Below are positions 1 through 6,059 of a DNA stretch of 11,213 bases, in pieces. The stretch covers positions 1 to 11,213 of the forward strand of contig JAQULA010000037.1 in assembly GCA_028718845.1 (NCBI GenBank). Direction: 5' to 3'. Every line of letters starts with the position of its first letter. Position 1 is the first letter of the stretch. The stretch is from Candidatus Omnitrophota bacterium. Its GTDB lineage: Bacteria; Omnitrophota; Gorgyraeia; B26-G9. A program made the position numbers and the translations under genes. The notes below the pieces were generated by a model, which did not search any database, had not been told where the DNA came from, and saw nothing but the letters and a program-made list of their open reading frames with translations.

Positions 1-68
1 CCGCAGCGTAACGCGTTGGTCTTAAACCCTAACGGACTGCTGATCGTACCGGATATCAATTCTTTCAT
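1..68 (-). CDS. argJ: Glutamate N-acetyltransferase ArgJ, N-terminal fragment (runs off the window)
   Basis: The ATG at 68..66 overlaps the argC stop in an ATGA arrangement and opens a frame that stays open to the window edge. The 22 visible residues begin MKELISGTISSPLGFKTNAL, which matches the start of ArgJ proteins, where an early G-x-(V/I)-(T/S)-x-P-x-GF stretch is typical. ArgJ transfers the acetyl group from N-acetylornithine to glutamate, recycling acetyl in the arginine pathway; some forms also use acetyl-CoA. Position directly after argC fits the common argC-argJ order and implies translational coupling. The catalytic Thr at the autocleavage site lies outside the window. The identification rests on a short stretch plus context. 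Confidence 0.75.
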   Translation of the reverse strand, partial: MKELISGTISSPLGFKTNALRC

Positions 69-1087
69 GGCAAAAGCCCCAGGGTCTCCTTCAACCCAAA
101 CATAATGTTACAGTTTTGTACGGCCTGCCCGGCAGCTCCTTTTACCAGGTTATCAATCGCCGCAATAACGATAAGCCGCTTCTGGTCCACTTTTATCCCG
201 ATATCGCAGAAATTACTGTTGACCACATCCTGAATTTCCGGGAACACATCCGCATCGCGTACCCGGACAAACGGTTCGTTAAGGTAAAATTTTCTTGCCA
301 TATCCACGGCTTCAAACACGGATATGTTTTCCCGAAGATTCATGTATATCGTACTCAAAATTCCCCGGGTCATCGGTACTAAATGCGGCACAAAGGTCAA
401 CTGCACAGCTTCTCCGGCCACCTCGCCCAATTCCTGCACTATTTCCGGAGTATGCTGATGACTGCCCACCTTATAGGCCTTAAAATTCTCGTTAACCTCG
501 GAGAACAGCAGCGCCACCGACGCAGCCCGTCCGGCGCCGCTGGTACCGGATTTAGCGTCGATAATAATCTCCGGATCTACCAGCTTTTTTTTCAAAAACG
601 GCGCACAGGCCAGGATCGCTCCGGTCGGGTAACAACCCGGGTTGGCAACTAATTGCGCGGTTTTGATAGCATCCCGCTTTAATTCGCATAATCCATAGAC
701 ACTGTCCGGGACAAACTCTTTGCTTTTGTGTTCACTGGCATACCATTTCTGGTACTCATCAATGTTCTTCAACCGATAATCGGCACTCAGGTCGATAACC
801 CGTTTCCCCCGATTCAGAAAATCCGGAGCCACTCCCATCGACACCCGATGCGGCAGGGCCAGAAAAATCACATCGCTGGTCTGGGAAATCTTTTCCACGT
901 CGATATTGCTGGAACATTCCATGTCCAGGATATGCTCCAGCCAGGGAAAAATTTTGCTCACCGGACAATTATGGTCGCTTTTGTGCGCGATAAGATGCTG
1001 GATCTGAACCTGGGGATGCCGAACGAGAATTCGGATCAATTCTTCCCCGGTATAACCCGTTGCCCCGACAATCGCCGCCTTCACCAT
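65..1087 (-). CDS. argC: N-acetyl-gamma-glutamyl-phosphate reductase ArgC
   Basis: ArgC performs the NADPH-dependent reduction of N-acetylglutamyl-5-phosphate to the semialdehyde, the third step of arginine synthesis, in the cytoplasm. The N-terminus carries the Rossmann motif GATGYTG (residues 8-14 from the chosen start). The catalytic Cys is in NPGCYPTG (about C152) and the conserved His pair is in GSHQHTPEI (about residues 208-216). I chose the ATG at 1087..1085 because AAGGTGAG lies five to six bases upstream. A GTG three codons earlier (1096) is possible but lacks a comparable site. The resulting 340 residues match the usual family length. Its stop overlaps the argJ start, and a near-consensus sigma70 promoter lies at 1123..1151. 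Nothing looks damaged. Confidence 0.96.
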   Translation of the reverse strand: MVKAAIVGATGYTGEELIRILVRHPQVQIQHLIAHKSDHNCPVSKIFPWLEHILDMECSSNIDVEKISQTSDVIFLALPHRVSMGVAPDFLNRGKRVIDLSADYRLKNIDEYQKWYASEHKSKEFVPDSVYGLCELKRDAIKTAQLVANPGCYPTGAILACAPFLKKKLVDPEIIIDAKSGTSGAGRAASVALLFSEVNENFKAYKVGSHQHTPEIVQELGEVAGEAVQLTFVPHLVPMTRGILSTIYMNLRENISVFEAVDMARKFYLNEPFVRVRDADVFPEIQDVVNSNFCDIGIKVDQKRLIVIAAIDNLVKGAAGQAVQNCNIMFGLKETLGLLP

Positions 1088-1092
1088 ATAGC

Positions 1093-1251
1093 TCACCTTT
1101 TCATAGTTAAAAACAAAACATTATTATAATAGAAAAACATCACTGCGTCAATACCTTTTTCGACGGGAAACATCCCCGCCATGGCGCAGGCTCGTTGTTC
1201 CGCATAATTTTGAAGCAAATAAATAACTTTTTTAATCACATTTAATAACAT
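1093..1251 (-). CDS. Small ORF of 52 codons directly upstream of argC (unknown function)
   Basis: This frame starts at the ATG at 1251..1249. It has AAAGGAG (1265..1259) at a seven-base spacing and ends with TGA at 1095..1093, five bases before the argC ATG, so its last two codons form the argC ribosome-binding site. The product starts MLLNVIKKVIYLL (amphipathic or hydrophobic with two Lys), has a polar middle containing one Cys (about residue 22), and ends in an aromatic/hydrophobic stretch followed by MKR. I recognise no family. It could be a small membrane-associated peptide, a leader peptide coupling translation into argC, or a chance ORF. Against it being a gene, the predicted argC promoter lies inside it, so an mRNA from that promoter would not carry its start. 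Confidence 0.35.
   Translation of the reverse strand: MLLNVIKKVIYLLQNYAEQRACAMAGMFPVEKGIDAVMFFYYNNVLFLTMKR
1123..1151 (-). promoter_or_regulatory. Predicted sigma70-type promoter of argC(J)
   Basis: Reading the minus strand, TTGACG (1151..1146) is followed by exactly 17 bases and then TATAAT (1128..1123): a five-of-six match at -35 and a perfect -10. The expected transcription start, around 1116, leaves a leader of about 30 bases before the argC ATG, including the AAGGTGAG site. I see no ARG-box-like palindrome overlapping it, though I cannot run a motif search. The promoter lies within the 52-codon small ORF. Confidence 0.8.
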
Positions 1252-1308
1252 TACTACACTCCTTTAGACTTATTGTTGTTTTTTTGATAACACACTGGAA
1301 ATAAAAGC

Positions 1309-1356
1309 GTTAACAAGAAAGACCTCCGGACAATACCGAATATTTCGCTTGTTAAC
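1309..1356 (-). repeat. Inverted repeat GTTAACAAG/CTTGTTAAC after rpsI (possible weak terminator or operator pair)
   Basis: Two perfect 9-base inverted arms (1348..1356 and 1309..1317) flank a 30-base loop. Inside the loop, CGAA-ATA-TTCG can fold on its own. On the minus strand the second arm is followed by GCTTTTATTT, so it could act as a weak intrinsic terminator for rplM-rpsI, although the stem is A/T-rich for that role. Each arm also contains the palindrome GTTAAC. The two palindrome centres are 42 bases apart, about four helical turns, which would suit a pair of protein-binding sites upstream of argC. The symmetry is directly seen; the function is inferred. Confidence 0.4.
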
Positions 1357-1386
1357 ATTAGACCAGGAGCAAAAACGCCGGAAATT

Positions 1387-1782
1387 CTAGCGCTTTGTCC
1401 ACTGGAAGCGAGCGCGGGCGCCTTTCTGGCCGTACTTCTTGCGCTCTTTCATGCGAGGATCGCGGGTAAGGAAATGATTTTTCCTCAATAGGGATTTAAA
1501 GCTGGCATCATACTTTAGCAATGCCCGGGCAATCGCGTGGCAAATAGCCCCGGCCTGTCCGGAAAGACCGCCTCCGGTAACATTGGCCCTGACATTGACT
1601 TTATTCAATACATTAGTAAGAATAAGCGGCTGCCGCACTTGCATGCGGGACACTTCCCGGCCGAAATAACTGTCTAAAATCCGTTTATTAACAATGAATT
1701 CCCCGTTGCCCGGAGACAACTCCACCCGAGCGACTGATTCTTTTCTTCTTCCGGTAGCCGTGTACTTCGTCTCTTTAACCAA
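1387..1782 (-). CDS. rpsI: 30S ribosomal protein S9
   Basis: S9 is a small-subunit protein whose C-terminal tail reaches the P-site tRNA. The 131-residue length matches the family (E. coli S9 has 130). The N-terminal TGRRKESVARV, the central GGGLSGQAGAICHAIARAL and the basic C-terminus RFQWTKR are all characteristic, including the terminal Lys-Arg. The start is TTG, unusual for such a highly expressed gene, but it is preceded eight bases upstream by a full AAAGGAGG and no better start fits the conserved N-terminus. The stop is TAG right after the universal KR end, so TAG works as a true stop in this genome. It lies 62 bases downstream of rplM in one transcription unit. Confidence 0.98.
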   Translation of the reverse strand: MVKETKYTATGRRKESVARVELSPGNGEFIVNKRILDSYFGREVSRMQVRQPLILTNVLNKVNVRANVTGGGLSGQAGAICHAIARALLKYDASFKSLLRKNHFLTRDPRMKERKKYGQKGARARFQWTKR

Positions 1783-1790
1783 AACAATTT

Positions 1791-1798
1791 CCTCCTTT
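1791..1798 (-). promoter_or_regulatory. Strong Shine-Dalgarno site deciding the TTG start of rpsI
   Basis: The minus strand reads AAAGGAGG here, a full anti-16S match, followed by eight bases (AAATTGTT) and the TTG start at 1782..1780. This is the strongest ribosome-binding site in the window. It probably compensates for the weak start codon. Confidence 0.85.
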
Positions 1799-1799
1799 A

Positions 1800-1825
1800 A
1801 TTAGCCTCGTTCCCACTCGGCTAAT
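1800..1825 (-). repeat. Perfect 7-bp stem-loop between rplM and rpsI
   Basis: On the minus strand ATTAGCC and GGCTAAT pair perfectly across a 12-base loop, and the stem ends one base before the rpsI Shine-Dalgarno site. There is no T-run after it, so it is not a classical terminator. It could tune rpsI translation, mark an RNA-processing point, or be a protein-binding site. In E. coli, L13 represses its own rplM-rpsI operon, but its target lies in the leader before rplM, so a parallel here would be inference only. Confidence 0.45.
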
Positions 1826-1844
1826 GCACAAATCTACTTTATAG

Positions 1845-2273
1845 TTATATCTTTAATTCTTGCGGATTCTGCGCCTGGTGCGGATGCTCGCTGCCACGGT
1901 ATACTTTCAACCGCGTAAGCAATTTCTTGCCTAAGGCACTATGCGGCAACATGCCCTTAACCGCATGCATAATCACTTCTTCCGGCTTATTCCGGCGTAA
2001 TGTCGCCAGATCAAACTCTTTTAACCCGTTGGGATACCCGGAATACCGCTGATATTTCTTGTCCGCCAGTTTATTTCCGGTCACCCTGATTTTTTCGGCA
2101 TTAATAACCACCACTTCATCGGCCATATCCACATACGGAGTAAATGTAGCCTTGGTTTTGCCGCGCAGGATCATCGCGATTTTCGATGCCAGCCTGCCCA
2201 GGATCTTTCCATCGGCATCAATTAAATGCCACGCTCTCTGCACTTCTTCTTGTTTCTGTATAAACGTTTTCAT
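1845..2273 (-). CDS. rplM: 50S ribosomal protein L13
   Basis: L13 is an early-assembly large-subunit protein. From the ATG at 2273..2271 the protein is 142 residues, the same as E. coli L13, and begins MKTFIQKQEEVQRAWHLIDA, which aligns with the family start. LGRLASKIAMILRGK (about residues 26-40) and the signature region MLPHSALGKKLLTRLKVYRG are clear. An ATG five codons upstream (2288) would add MRTET, but the family start and the lack of any Shine-Dalgarno site before it argue against its use. GGATGAG lies upstream of the chosen start. The gene is first in the rplM-rpsI unit and is served by the promoter at 2332..2360. Confidence 0.97.
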   Translation of the reverse strand: MKTFIQKQEEVQRAWHLIDADGKILGRLASKIAMILRGKTKATFTPYVDMADEVVVINAEKIRVTGNKLADKKYQRYSGYPNGLKEFDLATLRRNKPEEVIMHAVKGMLPHSALGKKLLTRLKVYRGSEHPHQAQNPQELKI

Positions 2274-2331
2274 CGTCTCAGTTCTCATCCATTGTTAAAG
2301 TCGGTGAAATAAAAGAAAATAGTAATGGTAA

Positions 2332-2373
2332 AATATATCATGATCCGCCTAACCTGTCAAGAAAAATTTTTTA
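2332..2373 (-). promoter_or_regulatory. Strong sigma70-type promoter of rplM-rpsI with UP-like A/T tract
   Basis: The minus strand reads TTGACA (2360..2355, perfect -35), a 17-base spacer, and TATATT (2337..2332, five of six). Directly upstream of the -35 lies an A/T tract, AAAAAATTTTTC (2372..2361), resembling an UP element bound by the alpha subunit of RNA polymerase. The expected start near 2325 leaves a leader of about 50 bases before the rplM ATG. Such strength suits a ribosomal protein operon and separates this unit from the glycan cluster upstream. Confidence 0.85.
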
Positions 2374-2503
2374 CCGGCACCGAACCATCCATTTCCTTAA
2401 TAACCGCCGACTCGCCGGTTAATCCGGAATCCCCGGCCTACGCCGAGGCAGACAATCCGGGACGATCGGTAAACCGGCCGGTCCGGCGGATAATTCCGCT
2501 TTT
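2374..2503. other. Non-coding gap between the glycan cluster and the rplM promoter
   Basis: This G/C-rich stretch has several short inverted repeats on the minus strand, such as CCTCGG-(6)-CCGGGG, the palindrome ACCGGCCGGT, and TAACCG-(9)-CGGTTA. None is followed by a convincing T-run, so I cannot name an intrinsic terminator for the upstream operon. No RNA gene is recognised. An open frame on the plus strand crossing here (2325..2582) looks spurious. Confidence 0.5.
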
Positions 2504-3472
2504 TCAGAACTTCCCTTCCGGCCGGTTCCCGGCGGAGAACCCGTGCTTCCGTTTTTCCCATAATTCCGGGAAATACGCCTGAATTTCACGCACGGCTTTA
2601 AGGGTGTACGGATTGGCCGCCAGGAGCAGAATAAACCGGGGGATATCATAGAACAATACCGCGGAAATAACTCCGGGTAATACCGGCAGGGTCAAGCACC
2701 CATTCTTAATGATCAGAAAATAACGGTTACGAAACGAAAGGTACTGCCGAAATGAATTATGGTGCGACGAACTGTCCCGGTAATGGTAACATTGCGCTTG
2801 CGGAACATAGCACGCTCTCCAGCCTTTATTGCGGGCGCGCCAGGCCAGGTCGAAATCCTCGACCAGAAAGAAAAACCGGTTATCAAAAAATTCATCACGC
2901 CAGCGGATATCGTTAAGCAACTCGCGCCGATACAAGGCCGCCGCCGCGCACGGACCGAATATTTCGCGTTCCGGTCCGACGGTCCGGCTATCCGGCATGC
3001 CTTCGCCAATGTTGTGGAAACGCACCCCCCATCCGATGCGCAGGCCGAGACAATCGATGGTCTTTTTGTCCAAGCGCAGCATTTTCCCCTGAACCATCCC
3101 GACCCGCGGGTTACGCTCCAGACAACGCACCAGCTCCCCGGCATAATTTTTCTCCAATACCATATCGCTGTTAAGCGTCAATACATATCGTCCGGCGGTT
3201 TTAATCAGGGCTTGGTTATTGGCCGCACAAAAACCCTGGTTTTGGTCATTGCGGATCAGGCATATGCGTTGCGCATACTCCTTAAGTATGGTCACGGTCT
3301 TATCCGAAGAACCGTTATCGACCACAATAACTTCCAAAAGCGGAAGATCCTGCGCGAATACGGAATCCAGGCACGCTTTAATAAATCGTTCCGCGTTCCA
3401 GGTTACAATCACCACACTGATTAACGTATTCGTAGCCATGCCGCTATTTCCGGGTTTTTCGACAAGATCCAC
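2504..3472 (-). CDS. Glycosyltransferase family 2 (WbbL/rhamnosyltransferase-like)
   Basis: This is a GT-A fold, nucleotide-sugar-dependent transferase, probably acting at the inner face of the membrane. Landmarks in order are: ISVVIVTWN (residues 18-26), VVDNGSSD (50-57), the metal-binding-type LNSD (100-103), and VEDFDLAWRARNKGW (204-218), whose acidic pair is the usual acceptor-activating region. A hydrophobic stretch near 260-286 (LTLPVLPG to ILLLAAN) may sit on the membrane. The GTG at 3472 has GGAG five bases upstream and follows the previous stop (TAA, 3476..3474) by one base, which supports coupled translation. An ATG at 3439 would give a conventional, 11-residue shorter N-terminus. 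The sugar and acceptor cannot be told from sequence. It is the last gene of the cluster. Confidence 0.93.
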   Translation of the reverse strand: MDLVEKPGNSGMATNTLISVVIVTWNAERFIKACLDSVFAQDLPLLEVIVVDNGSSDKTVTILKEYAQRICLIRNDQNQGFCAANNQALIKTAGRYVLTLNSDMVLEKNYAGELVRCLERNPRVGMVQGKMLRLDKKTIDCLGLRIGWGVRFHNIGEGMPDSRTVGPEREIFGPCAAAALYRRELLNDIRWRDEFFDNRFFFLVEDFDLAWRARNKGWRACYVPQAQCYHYRDSSSHHNSFRQYLSFRNRYFLIIKNGCLTLPVLPGVISAVLFYDIPRFILLLAANPYTLKAVREIQAYFPELWEKRKHGFSAGNRPEGKF

Positions 3473-3473
3473 C

Positions 3474-4943
3474 TTATCTCCGTGAAATAAGGTATTTAAG
3501 TTCCAGGACTATCCGGCGCAGGGCCTTGCCCCACAGCCCCCGGACTCCATGCCGGCCGGCAATAGCCCGGATCCAGCGCAGAAAATGCTTATTGCGTAAT
3601 TTCAACATTAATAAACAATGATCGCGAATAATCAGGGCGCGCTGTTTGACCGCTTTTATTTCCTCCGCCTTATAGCCCGGGTACTCGATTAAAGCGCAGC
3701 TGCCGCCATCGTAGTGTTCGAACCCCAGGGTTTCCCGCAAAAAACCCGCTTCGCGTACGGCCCGATAAAAAGGGGTCCCCGGCTGCGGGGTACAAATGGA
3801 CAGCTGCAGATTATCCAGAAGTCCTTCATTGATTAATTGCCGCATAAACACGATCGTCTTTTCATCTTCGTACTTATTCGCACCCAGCGCCCCGAAAGTA
3901 AAGGTTCCGTAGGTCCGCAGCCCGGCGTTTTTCATCACCCCGAGATTCTTTCGCACCATGGCCGGATCGATGTTTTTATTTATCGATTTCATCACTTGCT
4001 CACTGGCGGTTTCGATCCCGATGCGGACTTTATAATAGCCGGCCGCCTTCATCGCCTGGGCCACTTCGGAATCGATAAAACGGATATCGCACATCGCTTC
4101 ATAATGCAGGGTCTGCAATCCGGCGGCAACAATCGCGCGGCTCAATTCCAGGATAAAATCCTTACTGCCGTTGTGAACCTCTTCATCAAAAAAAACTCCC
4201 TCCATCTGCGGATATTTTTTCTTTAAACCGGCAATTTCCGCGACCACATCCCGGGGGTCCCGGGGCCGCCAATTCGGCTGACGGTAATACACGTGCCGCG
4301 CTACGCAGAAATTACACGATCCGGGGCATCCGCGGGAAGCGTACATCTGGACCTCCCGGAATTCCGAACTGGGCTCACCGGGGATAGCGTAGGCCATTCT
4401 CGACACATCCGTATCTTCCGGCCAGGGCAGGTGCCGGACATCGAGCAGCGGCCGGGGAGCATTAGGAAACAATCCGGCAATCGACTGCGGCGGTTTGCCC
4501 TGGAGCAATTCCAGCACCGTATACTCGTATTCTCCGATACAAATAAAATCGACCCCTTGACTCAAGAGCGATTCGGGAAAAGCACTGGCGTGCTGGCCGA
4601 CAAAAACCAGCCGCGCTCCGCAGGCACGCTTTACCTCCCGGGCCATGGCCAGATTCTCATCGATCATCCGGGTAGCGCTTTCCACGATCAGAATATCCGG
4701 TTTTTCTTCCAGAATCAACCGCGTATAAGTTTGACGATCGGCACGCCGCAGACAGCCGTCGACCAACCGCACCCGATGGGCCGTGTCCCGTTTAAGCAGA
4801 CTGGACAGATAGGCCAGTTCCCAGGGATAGTAGGCAAACCAGCTATAAGCGCTGTCGACCGCCTCCGACCAGCGGCTGGGAGAATGAATGATATGCCGCC
4901 CGTGCTTGTCTTTTCCGATGGAATTTGCAATGACAATATTCAT
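3474..4943 (-). CDS. B12-binding-domain radical SAM protein (substrate unknown)
   Basis: Residues 1 to about 155 resemble a B12-binding Rossmann-type domain, including VRLVDG (58-63), KPDILIVES (81-89) and VDFICIGEYEYT (131-142). I do not see the base-off DxHxxG motif, so cobalamin may bind base-on or the domain may be degenerate. The radical SAM domain follows, with SRGCPGSCNFC giving the [4Fe-4S] ligands C206, C210 and C213, then VFFDEEV and IGIETASEQVMKSINK, typical of SAM-binding strands. The C-terminus (about 450-489) is basic and amphipathic. Related proteins include methylases and cyclases of the BchE/HpnP/TsrM type. Between GT4 and GT2 genes, it may modify a sugar, a polyprenyl carrier or another envelope lipid; that is inference. 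The ATG overlaps the GT4 stop (ATGA). Confidence 0.92.
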   Translation of the reverse strand: MNIVIANSIGKDKHGRHIIHSPSRWSEAVDSAYSWFAYYPWELAYLSSLLKRDTAHRVRLVDGCLRRADRQTYTRLILEEKPDILIVESATRMIDENLAMAREVKRACGARLVFVGQHASAFPESLLSQGVDFICIGEYEYTVLELLQGKPPQSIAGLFPNAPRPLLDVRHLPWPEDTDVSRMAYAIPGEPSSEFREVQMYASRGCPGSCNFCVARHVYYRQPNWRPRDPRDVVAEIAGLKKKYPQMEGVFFDEEVHNGSKDFILELSRAIVAAGLQTLHYEAMCDIRFIDSEVAQAMKAAGYYKVRIGIETASEQVMKSINKNIDPAMVRKNLGVMKNAGLRTYGTFTFGALGANKYEDEKTIVFMRQLINEGLLDNLQLSICTPQPGTPFYRAVREAGFLRETLGFEHYDGGSCALIEYPGYKAEEIKAVKQRALIIRDHCLLMLKLRNKHFLRWIRAIAGRHGVRGLWGKALRRIVLELKYLISRR

Positions 4944-6034
4944 AATTTATGTAACGCGTCGATAATATTTTTCACGACCAGTTCCAGAGCATACCGGCTG
5001 AGGATTACCGCCCGCGCATTTTTCCCCATGGTATCACGCAGCGTTTTATCGTTGATCAACTCGGCAAGCTTGCCGACAAAAGCTTTTTTGTCTTTGGCGA
5101 GAAACCCGCTCTCCCCATCATTAATAACGGCCGCGGATTCACCGATCGCGCTGGCAACCACCGCTTTTTCCATGGCCATATATTCAAACAGCCGGGTCGG
5201 ACTTTTCGCTCTATTAAAACAGGTATTTTGGATCAGCGGCATGATTCCGATATCGATCCCGGATAAATACGCCGGCACACGCAGCGGGTCCATCCAGGGG
5301 ATGACCCGGATCGCGGCAGCAACATCGGCATGCCGGATCATCTCTCGGACTTCAAAACCGTACACCCCGTCCCCGGCTATCTCCAGCCGGATATTTTTAT
5401 GTTCGCCGCGCAGCTCCCGGAAGCATTCGATCAGGAACCGGATATTTTCGACATTATCCGGACGGTGCATCGTTCCGATCCAGGAAAGAACGATATCCCC
5501 GTCGCGTTTAGCCGGGGACTGCGGCGTAAACACCCCGGCATCCACCCCGGTCGGCGCATACACGACATTCTTATTCGATTCCGAGAGCACTTCACAGAGA
5601 AATTTACTCGCCCCGATGCACAAACAACTGCGCCGGGCGATAAACCGCTGCGCATTTGCCGCTCCGGAATTGGACAGACGTCCATAATAATACCGGATAT
5701 GTTCCCGGGCTTCCCAGTCGTCAAGATCAAACACGATCGGATACCGATTCAAAACATTCAATAAAACCGGGGCCAGCGAATGATAATTGCACCGCTGCAA
5801 AACCAGGATCGCGGGATGCTCACCGAGCCGTTTATATGCCCGGGCATTGAAAACCAGCTTGTCCATAACGGTCATCAACCGTTCTTCTTTCCCGCTGCGG
5901 GCGCCCAGGTCGTCCGCATACGAAAAAACCTCGGCCGCGAAACCATTTTCCCGAAGCACTCGCGCGAAACCGTGCCCGCGGACCCTCACCGCCGGCATCT
6001 GCGCGTTTTCTCGGGTGACAAACACTATATCCAT
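4940..6034 (-). CDS. Glycosyltransferase family 4 (GT-B fold)
   Basis: This is a cytoplasmic or membrane-peripheral retaining transferase using an activated sugar. The C-terminal donor-binding half is clear: LSWIGTMHRPDN (183-194), IRLEIAGDG (215-223), VIPWMD (244-249), DIGIMPL (261-267) and KSPTRLFEYMAMEKAVVAS (277-295). In the last motif E284 is the conserved second Glu, while the first Glu position of the classical EX7E motif is occupied by Lys, as in many wall-associated GT4 proteins. The N-terminal half has a plausible acceptor domain with VFDLDDWEA (101-109). The ATG at 6034 is preceded by GAGAGGG at a suitable distance. The 364-residue length is normal. It lies 25 bases after the third GT39 gene and overlaps the radical SAM gene by 4 bases. 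Confidence 0.94.
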   Translation of the reverse strand: MDIVFVTRENAQMPAVRVRGHGFARVLRENGFAAEVFSYADDLGARSGKEERLMTVMDKLVFNARAYKRLGEHPAILVLQRCNYHSLAPVLLNVLNRYPIVFDLDDWEAREHIRYYYGRLSNSGAANAQRFIARRSCLCIGASKFLCEVLSESNKNVVYAPTGVDAGVFTPQSPAKRDGDIVLSWIGTMHRPDNVENIRFLIECFRELRGEHKNIRLEIAGDGVYGFEVREMIRHADVAAAIRVIPWMDPLRVPAYLSGIDIGIMPLIQNTCFNRAKSPTRLFEYMAMEKAVVASAIGESAAVINDGESGFLAKDKKAFVGKLAELINDKTLRDTMGKNARAVILSRYALELVVKNIIDALHKL

Positions 6035-6059
6035 TTAAACCCTCTCTGCCCGGATAAAA

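Noticed and set aside
1387..1389. Idea that TAG is reassigned to an amino acid across the genome
   Set aside because: rpsI ends in TAG exactly after the universally conserved Lys-Arg terminus of S9, so TAG acts as a normal stop there. The TAG at 8952 needs a local explanation.
2325..2582. Plus-strand frame of 85 codons over the rplM promoter and the 3' end of the GT2 gene
   Set aside because: No Shine-Dalgarno site, no recognisable domain, and it overlaps both a strong promoter and a real gene end.
2759..3424. Plus-strand frame of 221 codons opposite the GT2 gene
   Set aside because: The minus-strand frame carries all GT2 motifs; this one has none and is an antisense shadow.
4293..5687. Long open frame of 464 codons on the plus strand, opposite the radical SAM and GT4 genes
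   Set aside because: It spans the antisense of two clearly real overlapping genes, has no recognisable domain, and is rich in Ser, Arg and Pro, as expected of an antisense shadow of G/C-rich codons.
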